Below are positions 23,601-32,991 of a stretch of DNA of 64,000 nucleotides, one piece after another (positions within the stretch are counted from its first letter, which is position 1; each line of letters starts with the position of its first letter). The position numbers and the translations under genes are program-made. The notes beneath the pieces were generated by a model. It was not told the origin of the DNA and searched no databases. It saw only the letters and a list, made by a program, of their open reading frames with translations. Where the stretch lies: positions 682,001 through 746,000 of the forward strand of contig NZ_CP098812.1 of NCBI RefSeq assembly GCF_036825535.1, given 5' to 3'. Source of the DNA: Parasalinivibrio latis. Its GTDB lineage: Bacteria; Pseudomonadota; Gammaproteobacteria; Enterobacterales; Vibrionaceae.

Positions 23601-24211
23601 AGCAACTCGCACTGGAAAACTACGAACCGGAGTGGCTCCCGGTGCTCAGCAAAATGATGACAGATGTCCTGCATACCCCGCTGGACGGCAAAGCTCTCAA
23701 GCTTGCAGACATACCGGCTGCACGAAGGCTGACTGAACTTGAGTTCGTGATGGAAATTGACAGTCTCAATGCCACGCGGCTCAACCCTGTACTGGCGAAA
23801 TATGACCCGCTTTCTGCCCAGGCGGGTACACTGGATTTCAACACAGTTTCCGGCATGCTAAAGGGCTTTATTGACCTGGTCTTTGAATACCAGGGACGGT
23901 ACTTCGTCCTTGACTGGAAATCCAATTACCTTGGCCCGCAACCTCAGGATTACCATCCGGATGCCATGGCTGGTGCCATGCTTGAACACCGGTATGACTT
24001 CCAGTACCACATCTATTCGCTGGCACTGCACCTTTACCTCAAAAGCCGGATCCCCGACTACGACTATGACACCCATTTTGGTGGTGTGTATTACCTGTTC
24101 CTGCGCGGCATCGACGGACACAAAACAGATACCGGCCTGCAGGGTGTATTTACTACCCGGCCGGAAAAAGCCCTGATTGAAGAACTGGAGGATGTATTCC
24201 GTGGCCAGTAA
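20651..24211 (+). CDS. recB: Exodeoxyribonuclease V subunit RecB
   Basis: 3'-5' SF1 helicase and nuclease subunit of RecBCD. About 1186 residues. The Walker A EASAGTGKTFT is near the N-terminus, and the SF1 motifs include the helicase motif DEFQDTDPLQ, GDPKQAIYAFRGAD and TIHKSKGLEYP. The C-terminal RecB nuclease domain has the metal-binding D-x-K in VLDWKSNYLG. The start is uncertain: ATG 20651, ATG 20660 and TTG 20621 are all in frame with weak ribosome sites; alignment to E. coli (LDPLRLPLQGERLIEAS) favours one of the two ATGs. It overlaps recD. The 20447-20620 gap has no gene. Confidence 0.95.
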   Translation: MDDMQVQPLDPMIFPLHGARLIEASAGTGKTFTLAALYLRLLLGHGNDDHAFERPLGVSEILVVTFTEAATQELRDRIRARIHQARLAFLQGESTDPVISALLASVDDHKSAANLLLQAEQQMDEAAVYTIHGFCQRMLTQNAFESGSLFNQQFVTDEQPLRLQAVADFWRRHFYPLPKALASVIRSIWASPEKLLEEVSPYLSGPAVKIEAPEIEGSLENLHKQQVARIAALKSAWCEAAPDLEALITASGVDKRSYSKKNLPNWLKSVGNWAISETTDYGFPEALEKFSQPVLDEKTKKGETPVHPVFSDIAAFLASPPGIREAVTAWAIRETRILLAQEKRRQGWLSFDDLLSRLAGALRQPQGPVLAERLRTAFPVAMIDEFQDTDPLQYQIFSDVYLGQPSCGLFMIGDPKQAIYAFRGADIFTYIHARRQVRDHYNLGTNWRSGKAVVEAVNAVFEVSANPFIYQQDIPFIPVDPAPGSESRGWQISGNEQPALTVWYPEHGEPVTKGEYFSVMAAATAAQTQMLLEGGRDGTVLIDEKAGKQRPVCPSDIAVLVRTGREATLVRDALAKQGIASVYLSNRDSVFASPVATDVLRILTATLIPDNESYLRAALATSLFAHSAEELDRLNYDESSWEKAVVAFSRYRQIWQSRGVLPMLRNLIGQRKIAERLLRSLDGERQLTDLLHVGELLQQASQELDSDHALVRWLSERIAEPNGNAEEQQVRLESERELVQIVTIHKSKGLEYPFVMLPFICSFRSSSQPFYHDEQNIPVLELGGADEAKEKAEQERLAEDLRLLYVALTRAVYGCFAGIAPLKVGRGASAQTSAHQCAVGYLLQNGEAGDASLLQAGLAKLTSSTTAVCVPPVPVEQRWQPAEEAVVELNAAVFDNQIDRRWLLTSYSGLLRQGHSHDPALATPAFDVDGADIVDNDEVEEEAVRDIFHFPRGARPGTFLHTLFERIDFGLDMAGEEASDMILQQLALENYEPEWLPVLSKMMTDVLHTPLDGKALKLADIPAARRLTELEFVMEIDSLNATRLNPVLAKYDPLSAQAGTLDFNTVSGMLKGFIDLVFEYQGRYFVLDWKSNYLGPQPQDYHPDAMAGAMLEHRYDFQYHIYSLALHLYLKSRIPDYDYDTHFGGVYYLFLRGIDGHKTDTGLQGVFTTRPEKALIEELEDVFRGQ

Positions 24212-26213
24212 CCCAGTAATTGCTTCCTGTGAACTCAAGCCTCTGGAAGTACTGTCCGCATCCGGTGCTTTCAGGCCCCTGGACATCCAGTTTGCAAAAT
24301 TTATTGCCAGTCAGGAGACAGGGGCAGATGCAAACCTTGTGGGGGTGTTTGCCGCACTTGCCAGCCATGAACTGGCGAGTGGACATGTTTGTGTCGATCT
24401 CACCGCTGCCCGTCACCACCGCCTGTGGGGAAAGCCGGAAATGGCTGCCCTTGGTCATTGGTTATTTGGTGATGAAAACCTTGTGTCACTGTCGCAGGCC
24501 TCTACCATTTCAGATGGAAGCATGGCGACCCCCTTGGTGCTGGAAGACGGCCGGCTCTATCTTTACCGTTACTGGCAGTATGAGAGGGATGTAGCGGCGT
24601 TGATTCTCCGTCTTGGCCGCCCTCAGGCGGTGCAGGATGAGAAGCGGGCACTGCTCGACAGCCTTTTTGTCCCGCCATTTGAAATGCTGATGGCACAGGC
24701 GGGGCAGTATGCTGAAAAAGCGGACGCCGAGGTTCAGGACTACCTCTCTGATGTGCTCGATGTTGTCGATGCCACACAGGTTGACTGGCCGGCTGTTGTT
24801 ACCGCTTTCAGAAAAGGAGAGTCCTTGGCTGGCCATGTCCCGCTCAGCGCCTGCCTGAACTGGCAGAAGGTCGCTGCTGCTGTTGCATTGACCCGGCATT
24901 TTACGGTGATATCCGGTGGGCCGGGTACCGGAAAGACCACCACGGTAGCAAAGTTGCTGGCTGCCCTGGTAAGCCACGAGGAAATACCACCGGTTATCAA
25001 GCTGGTGGCACCGACGGGTAAAGCCGCGAACCGCCTGACGGAATCTATCGGCAATGCGGTGCAGTCCCTTCCTGTCAGCGAAGAGATCCGGGCCAATATC
25101 CCGGTACAGGCGAGTACTATCCACCGACTGCTGGGTGCCGTGCCCCAAAGGGCGGGGTTTCGCCACAATGCCCGCAACAGGCTCCACCTCGATATTCTTA
25201 TCGTCGATGAGGCTTCAATGGTCGACCTGCCACTGATGGCATCACTGTTGGCGGCGTTGCCGGACAAGGCTCGTGTCATCTTGCTGGGCGACAAGGACCA
25301 GCTCGCTTCCGTGGAAGCCGGTGCTGTGCTTGGGGATATCTGCCAGTTTGTGGATGACGGTTTCAGCGAGCGACAGGCGAAAACGGTGGGTGAACTGACC
25401 GGCTACAACCTCGCAGCTTTTAACACAGGGCGTTACCCGGTCAGTGATGGCCTGTGCCTGCTGAGGAAAAGCTACCGCTTCCATGCCCGCTCAGGTATCG
25501 GCCAGCTTGCTTATGCCATTAACGACGGTAATACCGCCAAGGCCGGTACGGTCTTCAAACTTGGTTTTGAGGATATTGCCTACCGGGAAATGGATGCAGA
25601 CGGGTACCAGGCGGCGATTGACCTGTCGGTTGACGGTTACCGAACGTACCTGGAGCTGCTGAAAAACAACGCCGAACCGGAAACGGTGCTGAATGTTTTT
25701 TCCCGCTGCAGGTTGCTTTGTGCCCTCACCGAGGGGCCTTTTGGCGTGGCAGGGTTAAACCGCCGGATTGAGAATGCTCTGGCAGCAAAAGGGCTGCTGA
25801 AACCGGGTGACGAGCTTTTTTACCCCGGGCGTCCGGTTATGGTCGTGCAGAATGACCATGGGGTCGGGCTGTATAACGGTGATATCGGAATAACGGTGAT
25901 GACTGAAAATGGCCTGCGTGTTGTTTTTGACCAGCCGGATGGCTCTGTACGTGCAGTATTGCCTAGCCGGTTACCGCCTCACCAGACCGCATTTGCCATG
26001 ACTATCCATAAATCCCAGGGGTCAGAGTTTGATAATGTGGTAATGGTGATGCCAACCGAGTTTTCGCCGGTTATCTGCCGGGAGCTCATTTATACGGGGG
26101 TGACCCGGGCTAAAAAACGGCTGGATATCTTTGCCGGGCGGAAGGTATTTGAAAAAGGGATACGGGATCGGGTTGAGCGCTATACCGGACTGGCATCGTT
26201 GTTGGCGAAATAA
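24201..26213 (+). CDS. recD: Exodeoxyribonuclease V subunit RecD
   Basis: 5'-3' SF1B helicase subunit of RecBCD. About 670 residues from the GTG at 24201, which overlaps the recB stop by 11 bases and has GGAGG 9 bases upstream. The ATG at 24192 is in frame but sits right on that RBS. Motifs: Walker A GGPGTGKTTT, DEASMVD (motif II), GDKDQLASVEAG and the C-terminal TIHKSQGSEFD. recB-recD coupling is normal; recC lies one gene away because of the receptor insertion. Confidence 0.95.
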   Translation: MASNPVIASCELKPLEVLSASGAFRPLDIQFAKFIASQETGADANLVGVFAALASHELASGHVCVDLTAARHHRLWGKPEMAALGHWLFGDENLVSLSQASTISDGSMATPLVLEDGRLYLYRYWQYERDVAALILRLGRPQAVQDEKRALLDSLFVPPFEMLMAQAGQYAEKADAEVQDYLSDVLDVVDATQVDWPAVVTAFRKGESLAGHVPLSACLNWQKVAAAVALTRHFTVISGGPGTGKTTTVAKLLAALVSHEEIPPVIKLVAPTGKAANRLTESIGNAVQSLPVSEEIRANIPVQASTIHRLLGAVPQRAGFRHNARNRLHLDILIVDEASMVDLPLMASLLAALPDKARVILLGDKDQLASVEAGAVLGDICQFVDDGFSERQAKTVGELTGYNLAAFNTGRYPVSDGLCLLRKSYRFHARSGIGQLAYAINDGNTAKAGTVFKLGFEDIAYREMDADGYQAAIDLSVDGYRTYLELLKNNAEPETVLNVFSRCRLLCALTEGPFGVAGLNRRIENALAAKGLLKPGDELFYPGRPVMVVQNDHGVGLYNGDIGITVMTENGLRVVFDQPDGSVRAVLPSRLPPHQTAFAMTIHKSQGSEFDNVVMVMPTEFSPVICRELIYTGVTRAKKRLDIFAGRKVFEKGIRDRVERYTGLASLLAK

Positions 26214-26221
26214 AGCGGATA

Positions 26222-26261
26222 GAGTGGGGGAAACAGTCTGTTGCTGTTTACCTGCCACTCG
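26222..26261. terminator. Imperfect hairpin between convergent recD and ytjB
   Basis: GAGTGG-GGGAAACAG and CTGTTTACCT-GCCACTC form a long imperfect stem in the 60-base convergent gap. No clear T tract is present, so it may act as a weak bidirectional terminator. Confidence 0.4.
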
Positions 26262-26273
26262 TTCACCCAGGGT

Positions 26274-26864
26274 TTAACTGAACGCTTTGTTGCCAAACAT
26301 TTTCTTGCGGAAGCTGAACCCCAGTATCGCCCCGATCACCAGTGCAGCAATGATGATGGTACGGACCCGTTTTGTACCATGGTCAAGGTAGGCATCGGCG
26401 TCATTCAACAGGTTGCCTTGTTCCAGCGTAATGCGCAGGAAACCAAGAAGCTGGTGGTTTCCTGCTATGGGTTCAATGATTTGTTTGCGGCCGAAACTGG
26501 CAATGGAAAGCGGTGTTGCAAGGCCGGTAACCTGCTCAAGTGGCATGGCATATTCTGAGCGGATTAGCGCAAGGCCTGATGCATCGTAAATGGTGGCATC
26601 CAGGATAAGGGGTTCATTGCTCAGGTTATCAACCAGCGTCTGCAGGGAATCATGATCACCTGCGGAGAGAAAGTTAAATGCGGTCAGGGCGGATTGCCTG
26701 ATTGCCAGGCGCTCCAGGACATCCGCTTTTTCATGGAGGTATGTATGGTTGCGGATATTCACCCGGCTGCTGTAGTCATACATCACAAAAATAGAAACGG
26801 CGGCCACTATCACCATGGTGATTTGCCAGAGTCGTTTTAGGCGTTGTCGGGTCTGATGGCGCAT
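26274..26864 (-). CDS. ytjB: YtjB/Smp-family membrane protein
   Basis: About 196 residues from the ATG at 26864; a GTG at 26894 is in frame, and neither has a good RBS. The basic N-terminus (MRHQTRQRLKRL) leads into a membrane helix at about 10-30, then a periplasmic domain of about 115 residues and a second membrane helix near the C-terminus (TIIIAALVIGAILGFSF). Layout and position divergent from serB match the YtjB (SMP) family, formerly described as a haemolysin-modulating membrane protein. Biochemical function unknown. Confidence 0.8.
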   Translation of the reverse strand: MRHQTRQRLKRLWQITMVIVAAVSIFVMYDYSSRVNIRNHTYLHEKADVLERLAIRQSALTAFNFLSAGDHDSLQTLVDNLSNEPLILDATIYDASGLALIRSEYAMPLEQVTGLATPLSIASFGRKQIIEPIAGNHQLLGFLRITLEQGNLLNDADAYLDHGTKRVRTIIIAALVIGAILGFSFRKKMFGNKAFS

Positions 26865-26954
26865 GATGAACAGAATTTGCTGACAGGATTTCACATATTG
26901 CTTTGATACCCTTTAAAATGCAACCAGCCAGATAATGAAAGGAATGTTGGATTC

Positions 26955-27929
26955 ATGGATTTGATTAAGCCCCTTGCTATTCGTAAACACACAGCGCTGA
27001 GCAAGCGTTTCCCACAGGCAGCGAACCTGCCGCAACATGCCAAAGCACATGCCGACTGGATTGTGTTTGGCCCTCATCTCTCTCCGCTCCACTTTGACGA
27101 TATGGCGTTCTATTTGGGGGAAAGCCCTGAAATTGTTTCGACCTGGAAAGTAGGCCGTTACGAGGTTGCTGCGGTCCGGGGGGAGTTTTCAGAAGAGGTA
27201 GTCACCATCTGTGATGCACTTGGGCTTGACTGTGCGCCGCTGGCTGATCTTCCACAACTGACCCGCCCGGGGCTGGCGGTATTTGATATGGACTCGACCG
27301 CAATACAGATCGAGTGCATAGATGAAATTGCCGTGTTGGCTGGTGTCGGGGAGCAGGTTGCAGAGGTCACCGAGCGTGCCATGCAGGGTGAGCTGGATTT
27401 TGAACAAAGCCTTCGTCAACGGGTGGGCACCCTGAAAGATGCCGATGAATCTATTTTGTCTGAAGTGCGGGCTTCCTTGCCTCTGATGCCTGAAATGGCA
27501 GAACTGGTGAGTGCTTTGCATCGTTTGGGCTGGAAAGTGGCTGTCGCGTCAGGAGGCTTTACCTATTTCTCAGATCACCTGAAAGCCCTGCTGGATCTGG
27601 ATTATGCCGAATCAAACCAGTTGGAGATTGTCAGCGGCAAGTTGACCGGGCAGGTGCTTGGCGGCGTTGTCGATGCCCAGCGAAAAGCCGATGTGCTTAA
27701 TGAGCTTGCCGAAAAGTGGGAGATAGAGCCGTATAACACCATTGCGGTCGGTGACGGTGCCAATGACTTGAAGATGATGACTGCTGCCGGGCTTGGTATT
27801 GCTTACCACGCAAAGCCTAAAGTGCAGCAGCAGGCGCAGGCAGCCATCAGGCATGCAGATCTGGGCGGGGTATTGTGCATCCTTTCCGCTTCCCTGCTTC
27901 CGCAGGGCCTGAGCTGGAAAAACCAGTAA
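26955..27929 (+). CDS. serB: Phosphoserine phosphatase SerB
   Basis: Final step of serine synthesis: O-phospho-L-serine to serine. 324 residues. An N-terminal regulatory/ACT-like region (about 1-110) precedes a HAD-superfamily phosphatase domain. The domain has the nucleophile motif FDMDST, the cap segment with ECIDEIA, the lysine in QRKADVL and the C-terminal GDGANDLKMM. RBS AAAGGA lies upstream of the ATG. Divergent from ytjB, as in other gammaproteobacteria. Confidence 0.95.
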   Translation: MDLIKPLAIRKHTALSKRFPQAANLPQHAKAHADWIVFGPHLSPLHFDDMAFYLGESPEIVSTWKVGRYEVAAVRGEFSEEVVTICDALGLDCAPLADLPQLTRPGLAVFDMDSTAIQIECIDEIAVLAGVGEQVAEVTERAMQGELDFEQSLRQRVGTLKDADESILSEVRASLPLMPEMAELVSALHRLGWKVAVASGGFTYFSDHLKALLDLDYAESNQLEIVSGKLTGQVLGGVVDAQRKADVLNELAEKWEIEPYNTIAVGDGANDLKMMTAAGLGIAYHAKPKVQQQAQAAIRHADLGGVLCILSASLLPQGLSWKNQ

Positions 27930-27951
27930 CTGTCACTGAGCCCAGGTTAAT

Positions 27952-27984
27952 AGAAGCAGGTTTGCCCTGCTTCTTTGGGTTTTA
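27952..27984 (+). terminator. Terminator after serB
   Basis: The stem AGAAGCAGG/CCTGCTTCT with a 5-base loop is followed by TTGGGTTTTAT. It lies between serB and the convergent PilZ gene, 22 bases past the serB stop. Confidence 0.7.
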
Positions 27985-27992
27985 TCGGTCCT

Positions 27993-30326
27993 CTACAGCT
28001 CCATCCTCAGCAACAGTTCATCGGTCACATCACTGAATTCAGCGTACGCTGCAAGATCTGCAAACTGGCTTTCAAGCTGCTTGGCCCTGTGGGTGGCAAA
28101 TTGCAGTAATTCGCCGAAGAGTTTGTTTTCAATGTACCGGGTACCGTCATCAATGCGCTGTACCCGGTTTCGAAGGGCAAAGAACTTCCCTGACTGGCGG
28201 GAGTGGGTGATAAAGGCAACCCGCTCCAGGTCGGTTTCGAAATCCTGGGGAGTCACGCAGCGCAGTTTTTTGAGCTTGTCATTTTTAAACAGAGCGTGGA
28301 CATAGTACTCATGGCTGACACTGGAAACTGGTGCGATTTTGCGGAACAGGGAACCGATGCGGGCATTAAGTTTACCGGCATACAGTGGTGCCATGGAGAT
28401 ATCCTGGCTGCCTGTCGCCTGCTCCAACAGGCGGTTGATCGCTGACAGGGGTACGTTAATCCCGCAGTAAGGAACGCTTATCTGGTTATGGTGCCGGGCC
28501 ATAAAGTAAGGGGTGACAGAAAGCCGCGTCAGCATCAGGTAATGCATGGCACGGATAAAGGACGGTTCCAGTACCTCTTCCTGGTCTTCCTCCAGCTTGG
28601 CTTCGTTGTACTTGATAAGCCGTTGCAGGTATTGCTGGCGTAACTCGGTTTGGGTATTGCTCTGCATCAGAAGCTGAACTTCCTGGCGGTCTACACCCAC
28701 CCTTATCACCGTGTATGGGATATTCTTGAGCGGAGATTTGGGATCCCTTTTAACCAGATCCGAGTAGGTAATGGTGACTTCATCGCCGCGAACCAGGGAG
28801 CATTTCTCGTCAAGGCGGATATTCAGGCCAAGCGTTGAGAAGTCCACGGTGGTGGCAGCCAGCTCAGGATGTTCCTGGTGTTTCAGTTCGAGCCTGGTCT
28901 TGAATTTGTAACGAGGCTCCTGGCGACGGGGTTGCAAATTCGACGCATGGGCCTTGATTTGACCGTCCGTTGAACGGGGATGTACAAAGTGATTGAGGAT
29001 GTTTGCCGAAAGCTTTGGCCTTGCCACCTTGAGGTAATCTTTTTTGGCATCCTCGTTTGTGATGTCGTGGATGAGGGCCAGGTGGCAGATACGGTCGATT
29101 TCCTCATATTTCCCTGGTGCAACATCGCGCAACCTTTCCAGGTCGGCTTCTTCAATGCGGGAGAGTGTGATACGAAGTACCCGCCAGCTTTCCCGGTTGG
29201 CACCCAAATGCCAGAACAGGCGGCGTTCATCCATATCCAGTTCATTATGGCAGGCAGAGTAAAAATAGGTCCGCCCTTTATGGCTGTGGGTGAAGCAATA
29301 AACCAGGACATTGGTCGAGCCGGTTTTGAGCCAGCTCAAGAGCCGCTCTTTGGAAAACAGGTGGTGCATCATCGACAGGTTCAGTTCGTCATGCCAGTAG
29401 TGCCACAACGCCCGGTTATGTTCCGTTAACAGGCACCAAGAGGGTGTATTGTCGGAAAAGAACACCGGCAGTATTTCAGTACTGTCGATAAAACCGTTCT
29501 CCAGGCTTTGGGTGACACAGGATGAATACTTGTGCTCGTTGTCGGTCTTCCCTTGCTTGAGGTGCCACATCCGGTTTATGAGCAGAGAGATCACATCGGT
29601 ATCGGTGAGCAGCAAAAGGCGCATGAGCACGTAACTCATGTCCCCGGTTTCAGGGGGATCGATACCAATGATTTTATATTCAAGGCCATCCAGTGACAGA
29701 TCACCGCTGACTTCTTTGTCCAGTTCAGTAAAACGGATAATCAGGGTAGAACCGAGGTTGTATTCAAAGGCTGAAGGGATCTTTATACGGGCCCCGGAGC
29801 CGGATAAATCAACGGTTGAACCGTGGGCTGTACTGCCATCCGGCAAGGTGACCTCAATTTCTGATGAATGCTGGATCCTTGTCTCGCCACGGGCCAGGCG
29901 AAAACCAAAACGGATTTCTGAGGCAATCAGGGATCGTTCGGCGTTGTCGCCTCCCTCTTTGCCACTTCCCCCATTTTTCTGCAGTACCCGGTAGCTGTTT
30001 GGGGTGTTGTGCAGTTCCTCAACCAGACCGACAGTCAGCTTTCCACCGTATTCGCTGATTCTTCGGTGGTAGAGGTTGAGCGCAACATCGTCGAGCCAGT
30101 ATGTCATACCTCCCAGCTCATACTGGCGACACTCGCCGTTTACTTTACCGCGAAGATCGACAGGCTTGTTTACCGGGGTCATCAGCCGGTTCATTTCCAT
30201 TTTGATTAACAACTTTACCGATGGTGGATCGTTGGCAGTCAGTTCAGCGAGAATCTGCTCGAAACCTTTGTCTCCGTATAGTGGTAAAAGATGATTAATC
30301 AGTGAGCGATAGTCTTCCGGTTGCAT
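27993..30326 (-). CDS. Large c-di-GMP-binding protein with two PilZ domains (PlzC-like)
   Basis: 777 residues, soluble, no signal peptide. Two PilZ-type segments are visible. The first has RFGFR near residue 138 and DLSGSG near 172. The second has RQEPR near 470 and DFSTLG near 498. These are the RxxxR and D/NxSxxG motifs that bind cyclic-di-GMP. The region between and after them matches no domain I know. The position between serB and radA corresponds, as I recall it, to Vibrio cholerae PlzC (VC2344), a PilZ protein linked to motility and virulence. The downstream effect (flagellar or pilus control) is inferred. Confidence 0.88.
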   Translation of the reverse strand: MQPEDYRSLINHLLPLYGDKGFEQILAELTANDPPSVKLLIKMEMNRLMTPVNKPVDLRGKVNGECRQYELGGMTYWLDDVALNLYHRRISEYGGKLTVGLVEELHNTPNSYRVLQKNGGSGKEGGDNAERSLIASEIRFGFRLARGETRIQHSSEIEVTLPDGSTAHGSTVDLSGSGARIKIPSAFEYNLGSTLIIRFTELDKEVSGDLSLDGLEYKIIGIDPPETGDMSYVLMRLLLLTDTDVISLLINRMWHLKQGKTDNEHKYSSCVTQSLENGFIDSTEILPVFFSDNTPSWCLLTEHNRALWHYWHDELNLSMMHHLFSKERLLSWLKTGSTNVLVYCFTHSHKGRTYFYSACHNELDMDERRLFWHLGANRESWRVLRITLSRIEEADLERLRDVAPGKYEEIDRICHLALIHDITNEDAKKDYLKVARPKLSANILNHFVHPRSTDGQIKAHASNLQPRRQEPRYKFKTRLELKHQEHPELAATTVDFSTLGLNIRLDEKCSLVRGDEVTITYSDLVKRDPKSPLKNIPYTVIRVGVDRQEVQLLMQSNTQTELRQQYLQRLIKYNEAKLEEDQEEVLEPSFIRAMHYLMLTRLSVTPYFMARHHNQISVPYCGINVPLSAINRLLEQATGSQDISMAPLYAGKLNARIGSLFRKIAPVSSVSHEYYVHALFKNDKLKKLRCVTPQDFETDLERVAFITHSRQSGKFFALRNRVQRIDDGTRYIENKLFGELLQFATHRAKQLESQFADLAAYAEFSDVTDELLLRMEL

Positions 30327-30521
30327 TTCTTACCCGCGAAAAGTTTGAATGAGAACGGTATGCATCAGATAATTATCGGCAACTTAAGGAAGAAATTGAA
30401 TAAACAATCGCTCATCCACCGCCTTTGACTCCCTTTTTGGGATCTTGGGTGGATGATTGGTCGCTAATATAGTGACACTTATTTCTGCAACGATATTCAA
30501 ACCAATCATTTGAGGCAAAGA

Positions 30522-31901
30522 ATGGCAAAAGTGAAGCGTGCATATGTTTGTAATGACTGTGGGGCAGATTACCCGCGCTGGCAGGGACAGTGCAGTGCCT
30601 GTGGAGCCTGGAACACCATTACAGAAGTGCGTATGGCGGCTTCACCTCAGGTTGCCCGCAATGAAAAGTTTGCCGGGTATGCCGGTGGGGCAACTGAAGC
30701 CAAGGTACAAACCCTTGACGCTATCGACCTTCAGGAGGTCCCGCGCTTTTCAAGTGGGTTTAAGGAACTCGACCGGGTACTTGGTGGCGGGGTTGTGCCT
30801 GGAGCTGCAATTCTTATTGGCGGCAACCCGGGTGCGGGTAAGTCCACCCTCCTTCTCCAGACGATGTGCCAGTTGGCCCAGCAGATGCCGGCACTCTATA
30901 TCACAGGTGAAGAGTCCCTCCAGCAGGTTGCAATGCGTGCGTCACGTCTTGGCTTGCCAAAAGACCGGCTGAGGATGCTGTCTGAAACCAGCGTGGAAGC
31001 TATCTGCCAGGTCGCCAGCCAGGAAAAGCCCAAACTGATGGTTATTGACTCCATCCAGGTGATGCATGTGGCGGATATCCAGTCGGCACCGGGCAGTGTT
31101 GCCCAGGTGCGGGAATCAGCAGCAGCGCTGACCCGGTTTGCCAAAATGAACAATGTGGCCATTTTCATGGTTGGCCATGTGACCAAAGACGGCACCCTTG
31201 CTGGCCCCAAGGTACTTGAACACTGTATTGACTGCTCCATCTTGCTTGATGGGTCCAGTGATTCCCGTTTCCGCACCCTGCGCAGCCATAAGAACCGTTT
31301 TGGTGCAGTGAATGAACTCGGCGTATTTGCCATGACCGGGCAGGGTATGCGCGAAGTCAGCAACCCTTCTGCTATTTTCCTCTCCCGTGGAGAAGAAGAC
31401 ACGTCAGGCAGTTCAGTGATTGTGGTATGGGAAGGTACGCGGCCGTTGCTGGTGGAGATCCAGGCGCTGGTGGACTATTCCCAGCTGGCCAACCCACGCA
31501 GGGTTGCCGTCGGCCTTGAGCAGAACCGCCTTGCCCTGCTGCTTGCGGTGTTGCACAAGCACGGTGGCCTGCAAATGTCGGATCAGGATGTGTTCGTGAA
31601 TGTTGTGGGCGGTGTAAAGGTGACAGAAACCAGTGCTGACCTGGCATTGCTGCTGGCACTGATTTCCAGCTTCCGGGACCGTCCGTTGCCACGGGATCTG
31701 GTGGTCTTTGGTGAAGTAGGCCTTGCCGGAGAGATCCGCCCGGTACCAAGCGGGCAGGAACGCCTGATGGAGGCATTCAAGCATGGCTTCAAACGTGCTG
31801 TGGTGCCGGCTGCCAACATGCCGAAAAAGGAAATTGAAGGCATGAAGGTGTATGGGGTGAAGAAACTCAGTGAAGCACTGGATGTGCTGGAAGAGTTTTA
31901 A
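30522..31901 (+). CDS. radA: DNA repair protein RadA
   Basis: 459 residues from the ATG at 30522 with GAGG upstream; the TTG at 30510 is in frame but less likely. RecA-like DnaB-type helicase that extends branches in recombination intermediates. The N-terminal C4 zinc finger has Cys10, 13, 24 and 27. The Walker A GGNPGAGKST is near 100-109, the RadA-specific KNRFG motif near 259, and a C-terminal Lon-protease-like domain follows. The divergent gap of 195 bases upstream (30327-30521) contains only presumed promoter sequence. Confidence 0.95.
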   Translation: MAKVKRAYVCNDCGADYPRWQGQCSACGAWNTITEVRMAASPQVARNEKFAGYAGGATEAKVQTLDAIDLQEVPRFSSGFKELDRVLGGGVVPGAAILIGGNPGAGKSTLLLQTMCQLAQQMPALYITGEESLQQVAMRASRLGLPKDRLRMLSETSVEAICQVASQEKPKLMVIDSIQVMHVADIQSAPGSVAQVRESAAALTRFAKMNNVAIFMVGHVTKDGTLAGPKVLEHCIDCSILLDGSSDSRFRTLRSHKNRFGAVNELGVFAMTGQGMREVSNPSAIFLSRGEEDTSGSSVIVVWEGTRPLLVEIQALVDYSQLANPRRVAVGLEQNRLALLLAVLHKHGGLQMSDQDVFVNVVGGVKVTETSADLALLLALISSFRDRPLPRDLVVFGEVGLAGEIRPVPSGQERLMEAFKHGFKRAVVPAANMPKKEIEGMKVYGVKKLSEALDVLEEF

Positions 31902-31918
31902 CCAGGCACTGGAATAAC

Positions 31919-31947
31919 CGGTTCTGGGTGGGTCTCACCCAGAACCG
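31919..31947. terminator. Hairpin between convergent radA and the M23 peptidase gene
   Basis: A perfect 12-bp stem GGTTCTGGGTG(G)/CACCCAGAACC around a short loop, ending at the stop codon of the M23 gene. There is no clear T run on either side, so termination efficiency is uncertain. Confidence 0.5.
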
Positions 31948-32940
31948 TTAATTCTCAACCGTTTTCTTCCCTTCCTCTTTTGTCAGCTTCTGTGCCCCTA
32001 ATGACGCATGAGCCATTTCAGCCGACGCAGGCTGGAGAATCAGGGAGTGTTCGATAAGGTTCACAAGCGCAGTCCAGTTAATGCTTTTCTCTTTCTCGAA
32101 CAGGGAATCGAAATTGTCAGGTGACCAGGCCATAAACGCTTTAGGGTTCATTGCCCGGCCAAGGAAACGTACTTCGTAATGCAGGTGTGGGCCGGTTGAC
32201 AGTCCTGTGTTGCCAGACCACCCGATAAGGTCGCCTTTTTTCACGAACTGACCTGATTTGACGTTGAATTTATTCAAATGCGCGTACATGGTCATAAAGC
32301 CAAATGCATGGGACATCTTAATCAGGTTCCCATAGCCTTTTTTCCTGCTGGGGCGCACCAGCTCTATAACGCCATCTGCCGGGGCATAAACCGGGGTTCC
32401 GATATCAGCGGTCAGGTCAAGCCCGGTGTGGTAGCGCTTGGTGCCGGTAACGGGATGCTTGCGGACGCCATAACCGGAAGAGCGGCGGAAGGATTCAATC
32501 GGTTCCCCGTTTGGGACCAGTCTCATCATGGTTGTGCGCAGTGCGGCTGTCATAGCTGCAGTGTTGAGACGGCTGGTGAGGTTTTCGTCTTCGGCCGGGG
32601 CCATGCCAAGCCAGCTCTCCACTTCGTCGACGCGGTTGGTTAAATCGACCAACTGCGCATCTTTTTCCTGAAGGGACTGCCGGTTCACTTCCGCTTCCAG
32701 GTTTAACAGGTGGTTTGATGCATTGAGCGATTTATTGGCATTGTTCAGGCTGGAAATCGTGTTGTGCAGATCGTCGATAAGCACCTGGTCAGATTTTGTT
32801 TTCTCACCCTGAAGATACAGTTGTGTACCCATGCCGGCGAAAAGGGCAAGAACAATAATACCAAGCCCGAGCGCCAGTTTAGGCCGGGGTGAGGTATGGA
32901 GTGCAGGGGTATTTCCCTTGGGCTGTTGCGGGTGTGGCAC
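31948..32940 (-). CDS. M23-family murein endopeptidase, membrane anchored
   Basis: 330 residues: a short cytoplasmic N-terminus, one membrane helix (about 22-42, LGLGIIVLALFAGMGTQLYL), a coiled-coil stretch (about 50-115) and a C-terminal LytM/M23 domain. The zinc-site motifs are present: YHTGLDL (first His/Asp) and GPHLHYEVR (HxH), plus the MYAHL histidine. It should cleave peptide cross-links in periplasmic peptidoglycan. The order radA, M23 peptidase, small PilZ suggests envelope/motility housekeeping. The exact substrate is not shown by sequence. Confidence 0.9.
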   Translation of the reverse strand: MPHPQQPKGNTPALHTSPRPKLALGLGIIVLALFAGMGTQLYLQGEKTKSDQVLIDDLHNTISSLNNANKSLNASNHLLNLEAEVNRQSLQEKDAQLVDLTNRVDEVESWLGMAPAEDENLTSRLNTAAMTAALRTTMMRLVPNGEPIESFRRSSGYGVRKHPVTGTKRYHTGLDLTADIGTPVYAPADGVIELVRPSRKKGYGNLIKMSHAFGFMTMYAHLNKFNVKSGQFVKKGDLIGWSGNTGLSTGPHLHYEVRFLGRAMNPKAFMAWSPDNFDSLFEKEKSINWTALVNLIEHSLILQPASAEMAHASLGAQKLTKEEGKKTVEN

Positions 32941-32991
32941 GTTTTTAATTCTCTGTATTTACCGGGCACCGTGCCAAGTGCCGTAAAACAA